64,000 nucleotides of DNA from Bradyrhizobium sp. AZCC 2176 (GCF_036924645.1 NZ_JAZHRX010000001.1:5855501-5919500); one strand, 5' to 3'. Positions 1 through 8,897 are shown, numbered from the stretch's first letter. A program made the numbers and translations. Notes: generated by a model from the sequence alone, not told the origin.

Positions 1-2
1 TC

Positions 3-1154
3 TCGTTCACCGCGGGCTTGGCTCTTCTGTTCGTCTTCCTGCCCGGTCCGGCGCGAGTGGCCATGACAGACTTGGACTTGAGCTTGGACTTGAGCTCACG
101 GGTTCGGGACATTATGGCGGAAAATTTCGCGCCGGAAGCGACGGCCAACGATGCCGGCGGGCTCGCATCCGCCGTATACGTCGCGGGCCACGTCCAGTTC
201 TTCAACTACGGCCTCGCCGATCAAGCCGGCAAGCGGCCGATCACACCGGACACGCTGTTCAACATTGCGTCGGTGCGCAAGGTGTTTGAGGCTGCGCTGG
301 TCGCGCTCGGAACGCTGCGCGGCGAGATAAGGCTGGACGATCCGGTCAACAAGTACGTCCCCGAATTGAACGGCGACTATATTCGTCGGGTCACGATTGG
401 CGAGCTTGCGACCCATACTTCCGGCCTGTTGCTGGCGACGGATCACCCACCATGGCCCAACGAGTCATACTCGTTGGGCCAATTTCTCGACATGCTCAAC
501 GCCTGGACGCCGCAGGCGGGCGAACAGCCGGGCAAGCAACGCATCTACACTCATGCCGGTTACGTGCTGCTGCAGCTAGCGCTCGAGCGTCGGTATGGGG
601 TTCCAATTAGTCAGCTCATCGAAAATCGGATCCTGAGGCCGCTAGGGATGAGTTCGACGCTGCTTCCCGAACGCGGACCGGACGACCGTGCCGTCATGCG
701 TCCCGAATTCATGCAGCGCGTCGTCCAGGGCTATTCCGATGACGGCACGCCGATCGGTCCGCCGGGCAACCAGCAGAGCTTTTATGATTTCCCTGGGAGC
801 GGGCAGATGTTCTCGTCGGCGCGGGATCTCGCCATTTTTCTCACCGCCTGCCTCGGCGGTGGAGCGGTTGATCCGCAATTGCGCGAAGCGCTGCAGATGA
901 CTCAGCGTGAAATGTTCCGTTTCAACGAGAAGTTCGGACAAGCGATGGCGTGGGAGAATGTCGACGCGGACGGAGTAGGCGTCGTTGACAAACCGGGCGG
1001 GCTCAACAACGCGTCGGCCTATGTCGGGCTCGTACCGGAGCATAAGGTCGGCGTGGTTCTGCTCGCGAACCGCGGCGACTTTGGGCATGAAATCGCCCGC
1101 TACCGTGTGCTTCCGGCACTGTCGCGATTGGAACCCAACCTGCCAGCTCACTGA
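3..1154 (+). CDS. Serine beta-lactamase-like hydrolase (class C/PBP fold), 5' end cut by window
   Basis: Member of the beta-lactamase/D-alanyl-D-alanine carboxypeptidase superfamily, which acts on amide or ester substrates through an acyl-serine intermediate. Counting from the first TTG at 18, the nucleophile motif S-V-R-K lies near residues 85-88, and the second motif reads Y-T-H-A-G-Y near 177, where Y-x-N is usual. A D-K-P-G-G segment near the C-terminus stands where K-T-G is expected. The frame stays open to the window edge and begins with a hydrophobic stretch (FTAGLALLFVFLPG) that looks like the core of a signal peptide, so the true start is probably upstream and the protein exported. 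The exact substrate cannot be read; an esterase role is equally possible. Confidence 0.75.
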   Translation, partial: SFTAGLALLFVFLPGPARVAMTDLDLSLDLSSRVRDIMAENFAPEATANDAGGLASAVYVAGHVQFFNYGLADQAGKRPITPDTLFNIASVRKVFEAALVALGTLRGEIRLDDPVNKYVPELNGDYIRRVTIGELATHTSGLLLATDHPPWPNESYSLGQFLDMLNAWTPQAGEQPGKQRIYTHAGYVLLQLALERRYGVPISQLIENRILRPLGMSSTLLPERGPDDRAVMRPEFMQRVVQGYSDDGTPIGPPGNQQSFYDFPGSGQMFSSARDLAIFLTACLGGGAVDPQLREALQMTQREMFRFNEKFGQAMAWENVDADGVGVVDKPGGLNNASAYVGLVPEHKVGVVLLANRGDFGHEIARYRVLPALSRLEPNLPAH

Positions 1155-1329
1155 TTGGGTTCCAGCTAGCTCAAATCGGCCCGAATAATATTCTCGCTGA
1201 AATCGGGACGCGGAGAATTTTCCCCTCGAAATGGAGTGCGCCGGAGCGCCCATATCGCTATTTCGGCGGATATCTTGAATCCGGGTACAAACGATATTCC
1301 ATATGCAGTCCATGCCGCGTTGGAGATCG

Positions 1330-1485
1330 ATGATGCGCGAATTATCGGCGGAAGCCCGCCTGCACCTTTACGCTCGCTCGGTATCCCGCCGTTCCGGCAC
1401 CGGGTTGCACACCGCCGCGCTCTACAGCGCGTTCGCGCTTATTGCCGCCATCGTGTTCGGCACGCTCTCGGTTCATCCGTTCTAG
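1330..1485 (+). CDS. Small single-pass membrane protein, unknown function
   Basis: A 51-codon ORF starting at one of two adjacent ATGs (1330 or 1333). It has a basic, Arg-rich N-terminal half followed by one hydrophobic segment (ALYSAFALIAAIVFGTLSV) near the C-terminus, a common layout for small rhizobial inner-membrane proteins. A longer in-frame start at 1303 exists, but the extra residues look non-coding. It ends just before the convergent pxpA stop. I do not recognise the family. The prediction rests on topology and position only. Confidence 0.35.
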   Translation: MMRELSAEARLHLYARSVSRRSGTGLHTAALYSAFALIAAIVFGTLSVHPF

Positions 1486-1488
1486 GAG

Positions 1489-2259
1489 TTACAGCACCGT
1501 CTTGAACGGCGCGACTGCGATCCCCGCATCCTTCAACGCCTGACGCACGCCGCGCGCGATCTCGACCGCACCCGGCGTGTCGCCGTGAATGCACACGGTG
1601 TCGGTCCGCATCTTGATGACCTTGCCGGTGACTGAGACGACTGCGCCGTCCTGCACCATCCGCACCACGCGGTCGGCGATCTCTTTCGCGTCATGCAGCA
1701 CGGCGCCCAGCTTCTTGCGCGACACCAGCGAGCCGTTGTCTTCATAGGCGCGGTCGGCAAACACCTCGTGCACCATCGGCAAGTTGGCGGCTTCGCCCGC
1801 CTGCACCAGCTTGGAATTGGCGAGCACCACGAAAATCAGATTGGGGTCGACGGCCTTGATGCCGTTGGCGATGGCCTTCGCGGTCATGTCGTCCTCACAG
1901 GCGACATTGGAGAGCGCGCCATGCGCCTTGACATGCGTGACCTTGTGGCCAGCCGCGGTCGCAATCGCCTGCAACGCGCCGATCTGGTAGGCGATGAGGT
2001 TCTCGATCTCCGATGACTTCAGGCCGGGAATCGGCCGACGTCCGAAGCCATGCAGGTCGCGATACCCGGGATGCGCGCCGACGCTGACGCCGCGCGCCTT
2101 CGCCAATTCGACCGTGCGGCGCATGATGTCGGCATCGCCGGCATGAAAGCCGCAGGCGACGTTGACCGACGTCGCAAGCTCGATCATCGCGGCGTCGTTG
2201 CCCATTTCCCACGCACCAAATCCTTCGCCGAGATCGCAATTGAGATCGATGGTTGTCAT
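1489..2259 (-). CDS. pxpA: 5-oxoprolinase subunit A (LamB/YcsF family)
   Basis: PxpA works with PxpB and PxpC in the ATP-dependent opening of 5-oxoproline (pyroglutamate) to glutamate, a damage-control reaction in the cytoplasm. The protein is 256 residues, the usual family length. It starts with the signature [11 protein letters not shown] and carries the typical [11 protein letters not shown] and GAHPGYRD blocks in its first third. It is the last gene of a minus-strand trio, 35 bases after pxpC. Family assignment is firm; the pathway role follows from the presence of all three subunits side by side. Confidence 0.95.
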   Translation of the reverse strand: MTTIDLNCDLGEGFGAWEMGNDAAMIELATSVNVACGFHAGDADIMRRTVELAKARGVSVGAHPGYRDLHGFGRRPIPGLKSSEIENLIAYQIGALQAIATAAGHKVTHVKAHGALSNVACEDDMTAKAIANGIKAVDPNLIFVVLANSKLVQAGEAANLPMVHEVFADRAYEDNGSLVSRKKLGAVLHDAKEIADRVVRMVQDGAVVSVTGKVIKMRTDTVCIHGDTPGAVEIARGVRQALKDAGIAVAPFKTVL

Positions 2260-2294
2260 GGTACTGGTCCGCTTCTCGTGAGTGGATTGGTTGA

Positions 2295-3350
2295 TCAGTC
2301 CGGGCCCGCTATGTCGGCCAGAGATACGGCGTGCCAGGTTCCGGCATCGACCGCGCTGACGGCATGGCCCGCGACATTGGCATCGTGCAGCGCATCGATG
2401 TTGAGATCAACGCTTTCGATGGCCCGCAACCGCTCGGGCAGGGTGCGCAGCAGCTCCGCAAATTTGCGCGCCTCCGCCTGCGCTTCCGCCATGCTGACGG
2501 CCCGAAAGCGAAAGGCGCGCCCGGCCGGGATCTGCGCAAATCGTCCGAAGTCGGCTGAAATCACGGTTGCGATCTTGGGATAGCCGCCGCTGGTGCCGCG
2601 ATCGCGCATCAGCACGATCGGCTGGCCGTTGCCGGGCACCTGCAGGCTGCCGTTGACGGTACCGTCGGAGACGATGTTGTGGCCGTGGAGATGCCTGAGC
2701 ACGGGGCCCTCGAGCCGGTAGCCCATGCGGTCGCTGGTCGCCGAGATCTTCCACTCGCTGTCGAGAAGGAGTTTTTTGGTCGCATCGGCGAATTCGTCAT
2801 CCTGCGGTCCCCACACCACGCGGATCGGTGCGTCGCTTGCCGCCGGCAACTCGATCCGCCGTTCCGGCGCGCCGCTTGCCGTCTTCGTCTGTAGTTCATC
2901 GCCGGCCTGCAGCGGCCGGGGGTAGGGGCTGCCTAGCCCTGCGCGCGCATTGACGGCGAGGCTGCCGAACATCGGCTCGCCGGCAATGCCGCCTTCGATT
3001 GCGAGATAGCTGAACGAGCCGCCGCGGGCAAAACCGAGCGTCAGCGTCTGGCCATCGGCAAGCGTTGCGGAAGTATCCGATGCCAGGGGCCGTCCTGCGA
3101 TATCGGCATTGCGCGGGGCTCCCGCCAGTGCGACGCGCACCGCGCCGCCGCGGGCGGTGAACTTTGCCCCGAACGGACCGACCTCGACGGCCGCCGTGAA
3201 CGGTTCATTGCCAACCAGCGCATTGGCGGCCGCCAGCGCCAGCCGATCCATCGCGCCGCTTGGCACCAGGCCGTAACGCTGGGCGCCGGGACGTCCGCCG
3301 TCCTGTACCGAACTTGCCGGGCCGATCGATGCAATGACGAGCTTGCTCAT
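2295..3350 (-). CDS. pxpC: 5-oxoprolinase subunit C (biotin-dependent carboxyltransferase/KipA-like)
   Basis: Allophanate hydrolase subunit 2 (AHS2) domain protein, 351 residues. Recognisable blocks are the N-terminal [11 protein letters not shown], the PSGAMD segment just after it, and [19 protein letters not shown] near residue 235. Such proteins are often named biotin-dependent carboxyltransferase, but with adjacent pxpA and pxpB the 5-oxoprolinase role is more likely. The ATG overlaps the pxpB stop as ATGA, so translation is probably coupled. Confidence 0.93.
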   Translation of the reverse strand: MSKLVIASIGPASSVQDGGRPGAQRYGLVPSGAMDRLALAAANALVGNEPFTAAVEVGPFGAKFTARGGAVRVALAGAPRNADIAGRPLASDTSATLADGQTLTLGFARGGSFSYLAIEGGIAGEPMFGSLAVNARAGLGSPYPRPLQAGDELQTKTASGAPERRIELPAASDAPIRVVWGPQDDEFADATKKLLLDSEWKISATSDRMGYRLEGPVLRHLHGHNIVSDGTVNGSLQVPGNGQPIVLMRDRGTSGGYPKIATVISADFGRFAQIPAGRAFRFRAVSMAEAQAEARKFAELLRTLPERLRAIESVDLNIDALHDANVAGHAVSAVDAGTWHAVSLADIAGPD

Positions 3351-4078
3351 GAGGCGATCTGCTCGGCAATGAAGTCACCGGCCTCGGCGGCCCGGTCCTG
3401 TTCCGCGAAAGTCTTGGCATCGACAGGTATAAAGGTGACATTGTCGCCCGGCTCCAGCAGGAAAATCGGGTCGCGGTGAAGCTGGTAGGTGCGGACCGCG
3501 GTCCGTCCCAGAAGGTGCCAGCCGCTGGGACCTGCGAGGCATTGCACGCCGGTCTGTACCCCGCCGATCGAGATGGTGCCGGCCGGCGTCAGCAAGCGCG
3601 GATTCTGCCGCCGCGGCATATGCAGGGTATCCGTAAGCCCGCTGAGATAGGACCAGCCGGGCGTAAATCCGATCATGGCGACCCGGTAGTCGCCGGCGAC
3701 ATGCCGCGCTACGACCTCGTCGGGCGTGGTGTTGAGGGTTTTTGCGACATCCTCGAGGTCGATGCCGTGCTCGCCGCCATAAACGACCGGGATGCGCCAG
3801 CGCCGGGTCTTTGTCGTCGCCGGTACCGGCCGCTGCGCGAGCGCAAGAATCTTTTCGCCGAGCTTGTCGAAATCGATTTGCTCGGGATCGTAATGGACCA
3901 ACAGCGAACGATAGGTCGGCACGGTCTCGGTAACACCCGTGACCGGCTCGGCGGTCATTGCACGGTCAAGCGCCAACACCCGCCGGTTGGCGGCATCGTC
4001 GATGTTGCGGCTGAATTCCACCGTGATGGCGCTGTCGCCACTCGGCAAAAGGCGGGGCGGGGGAAGCGTCGCGGCCAT
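3347..4078 (-). CDS. pxpB: 5-oxoprolinase subunit B (AHS1/KipI-like)
   Basis: Allophanate hydrolase subunit 1 domain protein of about 243 residues. It shows an early LPSGDSAITVEF block, an RVAMIGFTPGWSYLSGL block in the second half and a GSIxxGGVQ-like segment (TISIGGVQTGVQ). The frame is open up to 4177, but the extra 33 codons read through a palindromic repeat (4117-4166), so the ATG at 4078 is chosen. It is the first gene of pxpB-pxpC-pxpA and overlaps pxpC by four bases. It is transcribed away from the RraA-like gene. Confidence 0.92.
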   Translation of the reverse strand: MAATLPPPRLLPSGDSAITVEFSRNIDDAANRRVLALDRAMTAEPVTGVTETVPTYRSLLVHYDPEQIDFDKLGEKILALAQRPVPATTKTRRWRIPVVYGGEHGIDLEDVAKTLNTTPDEVVARHVAGDYRVAMIGFTPGWSYLSGLTDTLHMPRRQNPRLLTPAGTISIGGVQTGVQCLAGPSGWHLLGRTAVRTYQLHRDPIFLLEPGDNVTFIPVDAKTFAEQDRAAEAGDFIAEQIAS

Positions 4079-4116
4079 GGCCTCGTTACTGTCTCGCAGC
4101 TTCGGCTTTTGGTTTT

Positions 4117-4166
4117 GAGCATGATCTCTCCGGAAAACCGGTACCCACTTTTCCGGATCATGCTCT
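4117..4166. repeat. 50-bp palindromic interspersed repeat, copy 1
   Basis: Starts GAGCATGATC and ends GATCATGCTC plus T, with an internal GGAAAACCGGTACCCACTTT section, so most of it folds back on itself. It differs from the copy at 56474-56523 at only two positions by eye. It sits between the divergent pxpB and RraA-like genes. Palindromes of this type are common in Bradyrhizobium intergenic regions; on the minus strand this copy would be read as a spurious N-terminal extension of pxpB. Confidence 0.85.
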
Positions 4167-4367
4167 GTGCTAGGCACAAGCTGTAGCGTGTTTTGGGCGG
4201 GAGTGGAATTCGCTTCGCGCGAAATCAGCCTGTAAGTTCAATAAATTAATCTGCATGCCGACGATAAGATGTTGTGATCGCGCTCCTTTCCGCGAGCCCT
4301 TGACGTGACATCCGCGCTTCGCAAGATGCGCTACCTTTCATCCATCTCTCCGGAGCCCGCATTCCAG

Positions 4368-5066
4368 ATGTCCCTGTCCCCCGAAGCCCTCGCAACCCTC
4401 TCCGGCGTGTCCACCGCCACCATCACCACCGTGCTGCTCAAGAAGGGCCTGCGAAACGTCTGGATGCGCGGCACCAAGCCACTGCGGCCCGGGCAGCCTC
4501 GACTGGTCGGACCGGCCTTTACGCTGCGCTTCGTGCCTGCGCGCGAAGATCTGGCAACACCTGAGTCGTGGTCATCGCCGATTTCGACCCGCACCGCGAT
4601 TGAGGCAATGCCGAAAGGCTGCATCGCCGTGGTCGACGCCATGGGCGTTACCGACGCCGGCATCTTCGGCGATATTCTCTGCGCGCGCATGGTCAAGCGC
4701 GGCGTTGCCGCGCTGATCACCGATGGCGTGGTGCGTGACGTCGAAGGCGTGCTCGGCACCAATTTGCCCGTGTGGTGCGACGGCTTCGCGGCGCCGCCGT
4801 CGGTGGCCGGGCTGACTTTCGTCGGCTGGGGCGAACCGATCGGCTGCGGCGGGGTTGCCGTGTTTCCAAACGATATCATCGTCGCCGACCAGGACGGCGC
4901 GGTGCTGATCCCGCAGGCGCTGCTCGACCATGTGTTGGCCGAAGGGCCGGAGCAGGAGCGCATGGAAGCCTGGATCGTCAACGAGGTGAATAACGGCGCG
5001 GCATTGCCCGGCCTCTATCCGATGAACGCCGAGACCAAGGCGCGCTACGCGGCCAGCAAGAAATAA
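4368..5066 (+). CDS. RraA family protein / 4-hydroxy-4-methyl-2-oxoglutarate aldolase-like
   Basis: The RraA fold is shared by the regulator of RNase E and by class II HMG/CHA aldolases that split 4-hydroxy-4-methyl-2-oxoglutarate in protocatechuate and gallate breakdown. The protein (about 232 residues from the ATG at 4368) has the family core GDILCARMVKRGVAALITDG followed by V-V-R-D, which carries the Arg and metal-binding Asp. In-frame starts at 4305 (GTG) and 4326 exist, but homologous sequence seems to begin at MSLSPEALATLSG. It is followed after 23 bases by a cupin gene. An aldolase or decarboxylase role is more likely than RNase E control. Confidence 0.85.
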   Translation: MSLSPEALATLSGVSTATITTVLLKKGLRNVWMRGTKPLRPGQPRLVGPAFTLRFVPAREDLATPESWSSPISTRTAIEAMPKGCIAVVDAMGVTDAGIFGDILCARMVKRGVAALITDGVVRDVEGVLGTNLPVWCDGFAAPPSVAGLTFVGWGEPIGCGGVAVFPNDIIVADQDGAVLIPQALLDHVLAEGPEQERMEAWIVNEVNNGAALPGLYPMNAETKARYAASKK

Positions 5067-5089
5067 CCCGAGAAAAAGGAGACAACTCC

Positions 5090-5494
5090 ATGGATATCCA
5101 CCTCGCGGGTTCCCGGCCGACGCGCCGGGCGCCGCCGGAATATTTCACCGGCACGGTGCTGCAGGATCCGATCATCGCAACGGAGTCGCCGGCGCGTTTG
5201 GTCTCCACTCGCGTCGCCTTCGAACCGGGTGCGCGAACGGCGTGGCATACGCATCCCCTGGGCCAGACCCTATACGTAATCTCAGGTGTTGGCCGCGTGC
5301 AGGCCAAGGGCGGACCGGTCCGCGAAATCCGGCCCGGCGACGTGGTCTGGATCCCGCCGAACGAAAAGCACTGGCACGGCGCGTCGCCCACCAACGGCAT
5401 GACCCATATCGCCATGCAGGAAGCGTTCGATGGAAGCTACGTCACCTGGATGGAGCATGTGACCGATGCGGAGTATTCCGTGAAGGTCGGCTGA
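5090..5494 (+). CDS. Cupin domain protein
   Basis: Small single-domain cupin of 134 residues. Cupin motif 1 is seen as G-A-R-T-A-W-H-T-H-P-L-G-Q near residues 47-59, with Gln where Glu is usual, and motif 2 as P-G-D-V-V-W-I-P-P-N-E-K-H-W-H-G near 83-98; together they give a three- or four-His metal site. Related small cupins include manganese mandelonitrile lyases and dioxygenase-like enzymes, but the substrate cannot be told. It has a strong AAAGGAG ribosome site and lies directly behind the RraA-like gene, so the pair is probably one transcript. Confidence 0.85.
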   Translation: MDIHLAGSRPTRRAPPEYFTGTVLQDPIIATESPARLVSTRVAFEPGARTAWHTHPLGQTLYVISGVGRVQAKGGPVREIRPGDVVWIPPNEKHWHGASPTNGMTHIAMQEAFDGSYVTWMEHVTDAEYSVKVG

Positions 5495-5506
5495 ACTCCT
5501 GCCGCT

Positions 5507-5860
5507 TCACATGCGTTGCGCGGTCCAGGTGCCTGAGCACAGGGCTGCGCGCCATGTGCCCGATCCTGACGCGCCGGTGAGAACGCCGGAGCCGACCGCG
5601 CGCTTCATGCCGCTTGCAAGCGTCACATGGATGGCGCCCGCTTCGGCGACGCGGCCGGACGCCGTTACGGTCGCGCTGTTCGAGGCGACCTGGCCGTTGT
5701 TGATTCCGATCGAGACCGACGCGCCGCTGCTGCAGGCGGCATTCGACGAGGTGATCTGCACATTCCAGGCGCCGTCGAACGTCGCGGCTGCGGATGGTGT
5801 CGCAAGGCCCAGTGCCGCGAGCAGCGAAACGACTACGACGGATTTCCGAGACTTTATCAT
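5507..5860 (-). CDS. Small secreted protein, unknown function
   Basis: 117-residue protein with a clear signal peptide: basic start, hydrophobic core VVVVSLLAALGLA, and a likely cleavage after A-A-A near residue 26. The mature part is rich in Ser, Ala, Gly and Thr and begins TFDGAWNVQITSS, resembling small lipocalin-like or beta-rich periplasmic domains. Two Cys (about residues 43 and 108) could pair. It is convergent with the cupin gene and ends 12 bases away. No functional assignment is possible. Confidence 0.65.
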   Translation of the reverse strand: MIKSRKSVVVVSLLAALGLATPSAAATFDGAWNVQITSSNAACSSGASVSIGINNGQVASNSATVTASGRVAEAGAIHVTLASGMKRAVGSGVLTGASGSGTWRAALCSGTWTAQRM

Positions 5861-5948
5861 GACGTGCCCCCTTTGGTTTGGACACGATCACGCTCTCACA
5901 TCGGTTCCATGTCGACTGTGACTGTCATCACGGGTCAGCGCACAGTGA

Positions 5949-5974
5949 AGAGCCCCGCGTTGCGGCGGGGCTCT
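5949..5974 (-). terminator. GC-rich hairpin downstream of the DUF2147 gene
   Basis: A perfect 10-bp stem, AGAGCCCCGC with GCGGGGCTCT, and a 6-base loop. It lies 28 bases past the stop of the minus-strand gene ending at 6002, between it and the promoter side of the next gene. The following bases are not T-rich, so it is a weak intrinsic terminator candidate. Confidence 0.5.
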
Positions 5975-6001
5975 GGTTGATTGCACAGCGATGCTTGCCA
6001 A

Positions 6002-6841
6002 TCAGTTGATGCGGGTCCAGGTCTGGCCGCCGCAGAACATGCCGCCGAAGGCGCAGCCCTGAACGCGCAGACTGTCGGTGCCCTTGAGGGCGATCGTCGA
6101 ATCGTAGGTGCTGCCGGTATTCGGATCGAAGATCCGGCCGCTCCACTTGTCCTTGCCGGGCTTCATGTTGATCAGGACCTGCTCGCTGTTCTGGTTCGAC
6201 TTCTTGTCGACGGAATAGCCGCAGAGATTGGGGCCACACTGTTCGATCCGCACCTTGCCTTCCTTCTCCTCCGTCAGCCACACGCCGAGCGGTGAGCTCG
6301 CAGATGATGGCGTCGAAGCTGCCGGAGCGGCAGCCTGCTTCTGTTGCGGCGGCGGTGGCGCTGGCGCAGCAACGGGAGCCGGCGCCGGCGCCGGCGGCGC
6401 AGCCGGAGCGGCCTGAGGGGCAGCGGGCGCTGCTGGGGCAGGCGCGGCCGCATCAGCCGGCGTAGCAGCCGCCGTAGTGGTCGACGGCGTGGCCGCTGTC
6501 GCGGCCGGAGCAGGGGCTGCAGGTGCTGGCGCCACCACAGGAGCGGCCGCTTGGTCAGTCGGTGCCGGCGCGGCCGGCGGTGGCGTTGTCTCGGGCGCGG
6601 CCTGCGGGGCGGTCCTTGCCTGTTGCGGCACCTTCTTGCCCGGACGATCAAGATCGCCTTCCTCGCCGCGCGCGCGTTTGCCCTTCTTGCCGGTGTTGTC
6701 GTAGACGCCGGGAATGGAAACGGTGCCACGATCGGGATCGATGGTAATGGTGCGGCCGCCATACTCGAAACTGTACTGGGCCTGCGCGGTGGTGAGGCTG
6801 CTCGCCAGCAACAGCACGGCGATAGCGAGACACTTCTTCAT
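6002..6841 (-). CDS. DUF2147-type periplasmic protein with long Pro/Ala-rich linker
   Basis: 279-residue exported protein. The signal peptide (MKKCLAIAVLLLASSLTTAQA) is followed by a short folded section beginning QYSFEYGGRTITIDPDRG. A linker of roughly 100 residues is made almost only of Ala and Pro with some Thr and Gln. The C-terminal domain runs from S-P-L-G-V-W-L-T-E-E and contains I-E-Q-C-G-x-N-L-C-G-Y, typical of DUF2147 proteins. The ATG at 6841 is chosen for its AGGAGG site and because it starts the signal peptide. The linker suggests that the C-terminal domain reaches away from an anchored N-terminus; function unknown. Confidence 0.75.
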   Translation of the reverse strand: MKKCLAIAVLLLASSLTTAQAQYSFEYGGRTITIDPDRGTVSIPGVYDNTGKKGKRARGEEGDLDRPGKKVPQQARTAPQAAPETTPPPAAPAPTDQAAAPVVAPAPAAPAPAATAATPSTTTAAATPADAAAPAPAAPAAPQAAPAAPPAPAPAPVAAPAPPPPQQKQAAAPAASTPSSASSPLGVWLTEEKEGKVRIEQCGPNLCGYSVDKKSNQNSEQVLINMKPGKDKWSGRIFDPNTGSTYDSTIALKGTDSLRVQGCAFGGMFCGGQTWTRIN

Positions 6842-7061
6842 TATGACGACCTCCTGAGCAGGGAATCCCATCCCCGAAGCTACTACGCAACAGTAGCTTC
6901 CCTCAAAGTGATCCAGATCACTTTCAAACTATAAGTCGTGTACTAGCGGCTTTGGTTCAAATTCGACTTGGGAGTTCTAATCTGGGCATCCAGCTTGGAT
7001 AGTCTAGATAGCCCCAGGGCACGGTCAATTTCCTGCGAAAACAGGCTTGTCCAATCCGGAA

Positions 7062-7841
7062 TCAATCGAACCAGGCGGCATAGATTTTCCTGAAGCTGCC
7101 GTCCTCGGCGGCGATGTGCAGCCACTGATCGACAAAGGCCTTCAGCGCGACGTCGCGCTGCAGCCAATAGGCCTTCTCGGCAAAGTCGAACGGCTTTTCC
7201 GGATGCACCGCGCAGAGCACGCCGGGGTGTTGCTTCTGCTGGTAGCGGGTCTCGGAAGAGTCCGTCATCATCAGGTCGGCGTTGCCCTTGGCGATTTCAT
7301 CGAAAATCGTGACGTTGTCGTTCCACATCTTGATCTCGGCGTTCTTGATGTTCGCCTTGGCGAAGCGCTCATTGGTGCCGCCGGGATTGACGATGACGCG
7401 CGTGCCGGCCTTGTCGATATCGGTCATGGTCTCGTACTTGCCCTTGTCGGCGCAGCGGGCGATCGGCGTCTTGCCCTCGCGCATGATCGGCGTCGAGAAC
7501 AATCCCTTCTTCTGCCGGTCGAGCGTGATCGAGACGCCGCCCATCGCGATATCGAAATTGTCGGCCTCGAAATCCTTCATCAGTTGCGGCCAGGCCGTCT
7601 GAACGAACTCGACCTTCACGCCGAGCGCCTTGCCAAGCGCTTCCGCCATGTCGACGTCGAAGCCGCGGAATTTCGACGTGGTCTTGTCGAAATAGGTGAA
7701 CGGCTGATAGTCGCCGGTCATGCCGACCCGCAGCGTGCCGCGCTTGATGATCTCGTCGAGGCGGGAATTCGCCGGCTGCTGCGCGTGGGCGAAAACCGTC
7801 CAGAGCATGAGGAACGCAACACTGGCCAACATCCGAAACAT
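7062..7841 (-). CDS. Periplasmic amino-acid-type solute-binding protein, cyclohexadienyl dehydratase (PheC)-like
   Basis: About 259 residues. A signal peptide (LASVAFLMLWTVFAHA) is followed by the family-3 solute-binding fold starting near RVGMTGDYQPFTY. The C-terminal part (ADLMMTDSSETRYQQ, then HPGVLCAV) resembles periplasmic cyclohexadienyl dehydratase, which converts arogenate or prephenate to phenylalanine or phenylpyruvate. No permease or ATPase gene is adjacent, which fits a PheC-like enzyme better than a transporter part. The ATG at 7841 has a GGAGAAG site; longer frames upstream lack a signal peptide. Confidence 0.75.
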   Translation of the reverse strand: MFRMLASVAFLMLWTVFAHAQQPANSRLDEIIKRGTLRVGMTGDYQPFTYFDKTTSKFRGFDVDMAEALGKALGVKVEFVQTAWPQLMKDFEADNFDIAMGGVSITLDRQKKGLFSTPIMREGKTPIARCADKGKYETMTDIDKAGTRVIVNPGGTNERFAKANIKNAEIKMWNDNVTIFDEIAKGNADLMMTDSSETRYQQKQHPGVLCAVHPEKPFDFAEKAYWLQRDVALKAFVDQWLHIAAEDGSFRKIYAAWFD

Positions 7842-7937
7842 CACGTCTTCTCCACCGCCGAAATAGATGACATCCTGAAACGATGGTGTCGGATTTAGAC
7901 CAGATAGCAACGCGATGCCAGCCGGAGAAATCGAAAC

Positions 7938-8450
7938 GTGACCATCTCGCTTCACGAAGCTTCCGTCGGCGTCTTCGTGCCGTATCTCGGCAACCTGTCC
8001 GGTCTTCTCGATCACGCCTCGGCCCATGCGGGAGCCCGAAACATCGATCCCGCCGTCCTTCTGAACATGCGGCTCTCACCCACCATGTACAGCCTGAAGC
8101 AGCAGGTTGGAGAAGCCAACCGGCATGCGGTCGTTGCCGGCGCGCTGCTGGCTGGCCGCGCTCCCCACACATTCTCAGACACTGAGCCCGACATCCCCGA
8201 ACTCAAGGCACGGATTTCAGCGGCGATCGATTTCGTGCAAGGCTTGCCGCGCGGCGAGATCGAAGCTGCAGCCGACAAGGAAGTCGCCTTCACGTTCAAG
8301 AACGGCGCCCAACGAAAATTCACCGGAAAATCGTTGCTGCTGACGTTCAGCGTTCCGCAGTTCTTCTTTCACGTCACGACAGCATACGACATCCTGCGCC
8401 ATGCCGGTGTCGATCTTGCCAAGAAGGATTTTTTGGGGCCGCCGAGATAG
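7938..8450 (+). CDS. DUF1993 family protein
   Basis: 170-residue protein that fits the DUF1993 family, helical-bundle proteins related to the DinB/YfiT group. Seen in the sequence: an N-terminal helix region with LSPTMYSLKQQV, a central T-E-P-D-I-P-E-L-K segment and a C-terminal FSVPQFFFHVTTAYDILR block with two aromatic-flanked His/Thr positions. No signal peptide. It is divergent from the PheC-like gene, sharing a 96-base spacer. The biochemical role of the family is not known. Confidence 0.75.
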   Translation: MTISLHEASVGVFVPYLGNLSGLLDHASAHAGARNIDPAVLLNMRLSPTMYSLKQQVGEANRHAVVAGALLAGRAPHTFSDTEPDIPELKARISAAIDFVQGLPRGEIEAAADKEVAFTFKNGAQRKFTGKSLLLTFSVPQFFFHVTTAYDILRHAGVDLAKKDFLGPPR

Positions 8451-8471
8451 CCGTCAGACGGTGCGGTAAGG

Positions 8472-8897
8472 CTAAGCCTCGTCGCTGTCCTTGCGGACCA
8501 GGTTGACGGCGGCGCCGCGTCCGGTCATCTCGCTCTTCAATTGCTCGAAGCGCCGGCGTGCGTCGCTTTCGCGATCGTCCACCATCTGGACCGCGGCGTC
8601 CCTCGACATCGGGCCGGTGACGATCGGCGTGGAATTCTCGCCGATGGTCTCGTCGACATAATAGTCGCCATTCTCGAGCCGGACCGTCCACTTGAAGCGG
8701 ATCGAGGCCATCGGACCGGGACCGTGCTTGGAGTAGCCGTGCGCCTCGATCGGCGCAGGAGCGACGGGGATGGGCGGAGGGCCCACGGGCGCATGCTCCG
8801 CGACCGCGGTTTTTTCGGGCTCGCGATGGCTCTCCGGGCGGTCGAGAATGCTGGCGATGGCCGCCAGCGCGTTGTCGGTCGGGTCGCTTTGAGTCAC
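8472..8897 (-). CDS. Hypothetical cytoplasmic protein with Pro-rich N-terminus
   Basis: 141 residues without signal peptide or membrane segment. The N-terminal half is Pro/Ala/Glu-rich (for example GPPPIPVAPAPIEAHG). The C-terminal half has a folded-looking section around IRFKWTVRLENGDYYVDETI and a charged helix, RESDARRRFEQLKSEM. It is convergent with the DUF1993 gene, ending 21 bases away. I do not recognise a family; conserved hypothetical proteins of this form occur in Bradyrhizobium. Confidence 0.55.
   Translation of the reverse strand: MTQSDPTDNALAAIASILDRPESHREPEKTAVAEHAPVGPPPIPVAPAPIEAHGYSKHGPGPMASIRFKWTVRLENGDYYVDETIGENSTPIVTGPMSRDAAVQMVDDRESDARRRFEQLKSEMTGRGAAVNLVRKDSDEA

Noticed and set aside
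6344-6934. Arg-rich plus-strand frame of 196 codons
   Set aside because: Antisense of the Ala/Pro linker in the DUF2147 gene; the Arg/Gly repetition is a by-product.
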